Origin: an uncultured Muribaculaceae bacterium
GTDB lineage: Bacteria; Bacteroidota; Bacteroidia; Bacteroidales; Muribaculaceae
Length of the DNA: 64,000 bases
Direction of reading: 5' to 3'
Assembly: GCA_910584365.1 (NCBI GenBank)
Contig: CAJUAF010000009.1
Coordinates: 1 to 64,000 of the forward strand
The notes under the pieces: generated by a model
Database searches by the model: none
The model's input: the letters and a program-made list of their open reading frames with translations, nothing else
Told to the model about the DNA's origin: nothing
Shown: positions 60,796-64,000 of the stretch, in pieces
Position numbering within the stretch: the first letter of the stretch is position 1
How the letters are laid out: each line of letters opens with the position of its first letter
Translations under genes and position numbers: made by a program

Positions 60796-63700
60796 TTATC
60801 TGGCCCGGCGCGAAAATCTGTAGACACAGGCTCCGGTATATTTCTCACCGGGACGCAGTACCGCCGAGGGCCATTGAGGCTTGTTGGGAGTATCGGGATA
60901 TTTCTGGGTTTCCAGACATACGGATGCGCGCTGCCGGTAAGGCGTATCGTTCTTTCCTCGGAGCGAGCCGTCAAGGAAGTTGCCACAGTACACCTGGATA
61001 CCGGGCTCGGTGGTATAGACATCGAGGACGATCCCCGTCAGGGGGGAATAGAGGGATGCCGCCTTCACCGAAATATCCCCGCCGGTATCAAGCACCCAGT
61101 TGTGGTCATATCCGTTGCCGTTGGAAAGCTGTGCATCCCTCTCTACGTCGGGCGTACCCACCTGACGGGGGAGGCGGAAATCCATCGGAGTACCCTCGAC
61201 GGAGAGAATCTCCCCGGTAGTCATGAATGTAGTATCAATCGGAGTGAAACCGCTGCCGTTCACCCAGAGAATATGTCCGGCGTTGCTTCCGGCATCGCCG
61301 TCAAGGTTGAAGTATGAATGATTGGTGAAATTGATGACAGTAGGTTTGTCCGTCACCGCCTCGTACTGTATCTCAAGGGAGTTGTCATCCCGCAGGGTCA
61401 TCCGGACATCGCATTTCAATGTGCCGGGAAAACCCTCCTCTCCGTCCGGTGAGAGACAGGAAAGATGAAGTGTGCGCGCGTCAGTCTGCACCGCATCGAA
61501 CACCTTGTACTGAAACCCGCCGTTCCCTCCGTGAAGACAATGGCCGAAGTTGTTGCGCGGCAAGCGGTACTCCTTTCCGTCAAGGGTGAAACGGCCCCCG
61601 CCGATGCGGTTTGCATACCGGCCGATGGTGGCTCCGAAATCCGTGGGATACTTCACATAATCCGCGATCGAGTCGAATCCGAGGACAACATCGCGCATCG
61701 TATTGTCCCGGTCGGGAACTGCGACCGACACAATCCTTCCTCCGAAGTTTGTCACACATACCTCCATGCTGTCATTCGACAGCACAAATAATTTTACAGG
61801 TTTGTCCTGAATCCGTGCCTCGAAACGGTCTGGCCGCAGTCCCGAGCGTGTCACCCGGCAGGGGGCTTTCTCCGAAAAGAAATCATCCATTCTTTCCGGA
61901 GAGAGCATCGTCCAGAGAGAGGCCACGGTCCATCCGGGAGCGAACAGGTCATTGCAGAATCCCTTTCCGTTGCGCCCGTAGTCCCATGTCGTATGCTGCA
62001 CCACCTCGGGGTAATATCCTTTGCGGGCGATGTCGAACATTCCGTCCTCTTCAGGAAGCAGCTGGAGCATGGAGGACCGGATAACCCTGGCAAAATCGGC
62101 GAAGCGCTTCTCGGAGTAACAACCGGCAAGCCGGTCGAGAATTGCGGCGAACTCAAAGACATATACATCTATATGATTATTCTCTACCGAGACATTTCCC
62201 CATCCCCTGGACCTGAAACCGATTTCGCCAAGCATCTGCCCGGGCGCGAAGGGAACATCCCAGAGATAATACCACGAAAGACAAAAGTAAGCCGCCCGCC
62301 GGCAAAGGTCAAGGTAATGTGCGCGCTCCTTCTCAGGCACGACCCTGGAGAGGAAATACATGGCCGTGGCCGAATATATGGCCGCTTCCTTGTCCTCGCA
62401 ATTCGCATCAAGAGTAGAGGAGAAATATTCCCCCTTCCCGATAAGTTCCGTCTCGATGTAACGGGCGCTCCTGAGAGCGCTTTCCAGATAAGCCGGGTCT
62501 CTGAAATACCAGTAGGCCATCGTCAGCGCCGCAGTTGCCGAGGGAGTGCTGCCTCCCCATGTATCGGTAGCCCTGCCGTCGGCAAGGAACTTCCGGGGGA
62601 AACTCCCGTCGGCCCGCTGCAGGGCTACGAGATTGTCGGCCGCTTTCCTGACGGCTTTCTCCCAGCGGCCATCCGGAATTCCCCGGCGGCGCATGGCATC
62701 AAGATAATACAGCATGGCATATACAGCCTCGGCCTGTACCCTCAGATTAAGGTCTCCCCTTTCCTTCCCCTCGGGATAACTTACGCTCTCACGGAAGAAT
62801 CCTCCGGGAGTGAGACCATGGCGAAGCACACTTGCCAGGATCGTATCGGCCATGGCCACCAGGGCGTTCTCGCGCTGTTCGAGACCATATTCGCGGGCAT
62901 TGAACGCATTAAGCAGCGTACGCCCGATAAAACCAATCTCATACAGGTCCGTACTCTCGCAGTCGGCGGTGCGAATAGCGACTCCGGAGAAAAATTTGAG
63001 CGGATACCTGTCCACAAAACTTTTCCTGAAATAATCCGCCAGGACACGTTTCACCGTTGCGGCATCGGCCACACCCCCGACAGGTTCCGGTGAAAGGGTA
63101 TCGAAAGCATAATTCCAGACATCGGAGACAAAAGCCGGATAATCCTCCGGGCGAAAATAGCGGAGCTGCCAGCGAAGAGTCAAAGAATCTCCCGCTTCCA
63201 GCTTCTCGAACGCGTAAGCCGGGTCTGTCAGGACCAGCTTGCTTACATATCGTTTCGGAGCCTCCACATAGGGGAATCCGAATTCAAGGGCGGCCACGCC
63301 ATTCCTATTGACAAACCCGGTAAAACCGACTGACGTCCGGGAAGGGAGCATAAGCTCGCCTGAGAGATTCTGGACCATGCAGTCGACGGAATCCAGGTCC
63401 ATACGCATGACGGTGATTCCTCTTTTCCCCGCCGGATCATAGATCCCGGTCAGAGGGGCGCTCAGGCGATCTTCCCTGACAAGCCAGCTGTCTGAAGTAT
63501 GGAACGACGGCGCGGCGGGAGGAGAATAGAGATTCTGGCGATACCAGAATCCGGGCATATAGAACTGACACTGACGGTGAACGCTCCCGGGCAACTCCTT
63601 CGTCTCGGCGATATTGAACCAGCATTTATCCAGAGCCCTGACTGTCAGAGTGATGTCGGTGACATCTCCTGCCGAAACGGCGCGGCGCGTCACCTCCAGG

Positions 63701-63873
63701 GGCAACCGTATATCTTTGCCTGCCGACATCCGGCCCGAGCCGGTATCTTCCAGAGGGTATGCGACAGCCTTTTTACCGGGGGCCTTGAGTGTCAGAACCG
63801 TCTGGGCGTGACCGGAGGCTCCCGCGGACATGACTATCCCGAGAGCAATAATGGTTAATTGTTTTATATTCAT
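60796..63873 (-). CDS. Fusion: exported helical-toroid glycan-active domain plus aldose 1-epimerase
   Basis: The 1025-residue protein has a signal peptide (1-23), a beta-rich N-terminal part (about 25-270), a helical region (about 275-680) with repeated aromatic motifs (RVQAEAVYAMLYYLD, WGGSTPSATAALTMAYWYF, RGWGNVSVENNHIDVYVFEFA) that looks like a six-hairpin (alpha/alpha) toroid, and a complete GalM-type mutarotase (about 690-1020) with catalytic His in NFTNHSYFNLDGD, NGYDHNW and the Glu in TTEPGIQVYCGNF. The mutarotase would interconvert alpha and beta anomers of galactose or glucose. I know no family for the toroid; a glycosidase or epimerase role is inferred. It sits within the GH3/GH36/GH2 cluster. 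Confidence 0.8.
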   Translation of the reverse strand: MNIKQLTIIALGIVMSAGASGHAQTVLTLKAPGKKAVAYPLEDTGSGRMSAGKDIRLPLEVTRRAVSAGDVTDITLTVRALDKCWFNIAETKELPGSVHRQCQFYMPGFWYRQNLYSPPAAPSFHTSDSWLVREDRLSAPLTGIYDPAGKRGITVMRMDLDSVDCMVQNLSGELMLPSRTSVGFTGFVNRNGVAALEFGFPYVEAPKRYVSKLVLTDPAYAFEKLEAGDSLTLRWQLRYFRPEDYPAFVSDVWNYAFDTLSPEPVGGVADAATVKRVLADYFRKSFVDRYPLKFFSGVAIRTADCESTDLYEIGFIGRTLLNAFNAREYGLEQRENALVAMADTILASVLRHGLTPGGFFRESVSYPEGKERGDLNLRVQAEAVYAMLYYLDAMRRRGIPDGRWEKAVRKAADNLVALQRADGSFPRKFLADGRATDTWGGSTPSATAALTMAYWYFRDPAYLESALRSARYIETELIGKGEYFSSTLDANCEDKEAAIYSATAMYFLSRVVPEKERAHYLDLCRRAAYFCLSWYYLWDVPFAPGQMLGEIGFRSRGWGNVSVENNHIDVYVFEFAAILDRLAGCYSEKRFADFARVIRSSMLQLLPEEDGMFDIARKGYYPEVVQHTTWDYGRNGKGFCNDLFAPGWTVASLWTMLSPERMDDFFSEKAPCRVTRSGLRPDRFEARIQDKPVKLFVLSNDSMEVCVTNFGGRIVSVAVPDRDNTMRDVVLGFDSIADYVKYPTDFGATIGRYANRIGGGRFTLDGKEYRLPRNNFGHCLHGGNGGFQYKVFDAVQTDARTLHLSCLSPDGEEGFPGTLKCDVRMTLRDDNSLEIQYEAVTDKPTVINFTNHSYFNLDGDAGSNAGHILWVNGSGFTPIDTTFMTTGEILSVEGTPMDFRLPRQVGTPDVERDAQLSNGNGYDHNWVLDTGGDISVKAASLYSPLTGIVLDVYTTEPGIQVYCGNFLDGSLRGKNDTPYRQRASVCLETQKYPDTPNKPQWPSAVLRPGEKYTGACVYRFSRRAR

Positions 63874-63889
63874 AAGTATGCGTTCTGAA

Positions 63890-64000
63890 TTATTCTGACA
63901 GAGAGAATGTGACCGTCTTGCGGATATCGCCGGAAGAAGCCCCTATATAGGCCTTGAAGGTCCCAGGCTCTGACCGCCAGCCTGAAATTTCCGGGTCATA
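63890..64000 (-). CDS. GH3 beta-glucosidase, C-terminal end only (runs off the window)
   Basis: The last 36 codons of a gene extending beyond position 64000. They read PGTFKAYIGASSGDIRKTVTF, the C-terminal fibronectin-like end typical of GH3 beta-glucosidases, and resemble the end of the GH3 gene at 58.5 kb. It is the first gene visible of the cluster on this strand, 16 bases upstream of the fusion gene's start. Confidence 0.7.
   Translation of the reverse strand, partial: YDPEISGWRSEPGTFKAYIGASSGDIRKTVTFSLSE

Noticed and set aside
1..64000. CRISPR arrays, tRNA or rRNA genes, phage or integrase genes
   Set aside because: Intergenic regions were scanned for regularly spaced repeats, tRNA-like cloverleaf ends and integrase motifs; none were seen. 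Small or degenerate elements could be missed by eye.

Overview
This window comes from a Bacteroidales chromosome, most plausibly a Muribaculaceae-like gut anaerobe. The evidence is: repeated Bacteroidetes-type promoters (TTTG, about 20 bases, TAnnTTTG), B12-dependent methylmalonyl-CoA mutase as two subunits, a DUF4827 lipoprotein next to a phosphoglucosamine mutase, a DUF1599 / DoxX-like / tpiA / SPOR / folE gene run, many SPII lipoproteins, and a cluster of exported glycoside hydrolases. The genus is an inference. No tRNA, rRNA, CRISPR array or intact mobile element was seen.

Layout. 1-3.5 kb: a truncated exported TPR protein, a small lipoprotein, a DUF3089 hydrolase gene broken by an in-frame amber codon, and a nitroreductase with a palindrome upstream. 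3.7-4.4 kb: an MntA-HepT toxin-antitoxin pair. 4.5-8.6 kb: mutA-mutB with a strong terminator. 9-11.7 kb: a PEGA-domain protein and a membrane-anchored alpha/beta hydrolase. 11.9-15.8 kb: a small acidic protein, the agmatine-to-putrescine pair aguA-aguB, and an ABC-type ATPase fused to a DUF4435/TOPRIM-like domain (resembles one-protein PARIS). 15.9-18.9 kb: exported type I pullulanase and a divergent Cys-rich secreted protein. 19-22.7 kb: two tandem transmembrane Ser/Thr kinases and mltG. 22.9-30.5 kb: an outer-membrane barrel, pyrK-pyrD-ftsY-rimO-menF as a tight run, an nrnA-like DHH phosphoesterase and a DUF4827 lipoprotein. 30.6-37.2 kb: glmM-like mutase, an NlpC/P60 hydrolase, a second PEGA protein, a PepSY-like lipoprotein, an exported orphan and miaA. 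37.2-42.9 kb: a polytopic membrane protein, a DPP-IV-type S9 peptidase and a coiled-coil protein with an AT-hook-like tail. 43-52.7 kb: a third PEGA protein (with WG repeats), then an eight-gene minus-strand run (DUF1599, DoxX-like, tpiA, SPOR, folE, DedA, rpe, receiver-PEP-synthase-like protein). 52.9-64 kb: an exported galactoside-degrading cluster on the minus strand: GH3 (partial), a toroid-mutarotase fusion, GH3, GH36 alpha-galactosidase, GH2 beta-galactosidase.

How the genes work together. The last 11 kb looks like part of a polysaccharide utilisation locus for a galactose-containing glycan: alpha- and beta-galactosidases and beta-glucosidases release sugars and the fused mutarotase would equilibrate galactose or glucose anomers; no SusC/SusD pair is inside the window. 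MutAB serves the succinate-propionate route. PyrK-PyrD (pyrimidines), FtsY (membrane targeting), RimO (S12 modification), MiaA, TpiA, FolE and Rpe are housekeeping. Most notable for follow-up: the toroid-mutarotase fusion, the fused ATPase-DUF4435 protein, the two-receiver ATP-grasp protein, the three related PEGA proteins, the tandem kinases, the Cys-rich exported protein, and the amber-interrupted DUF3089 gene.
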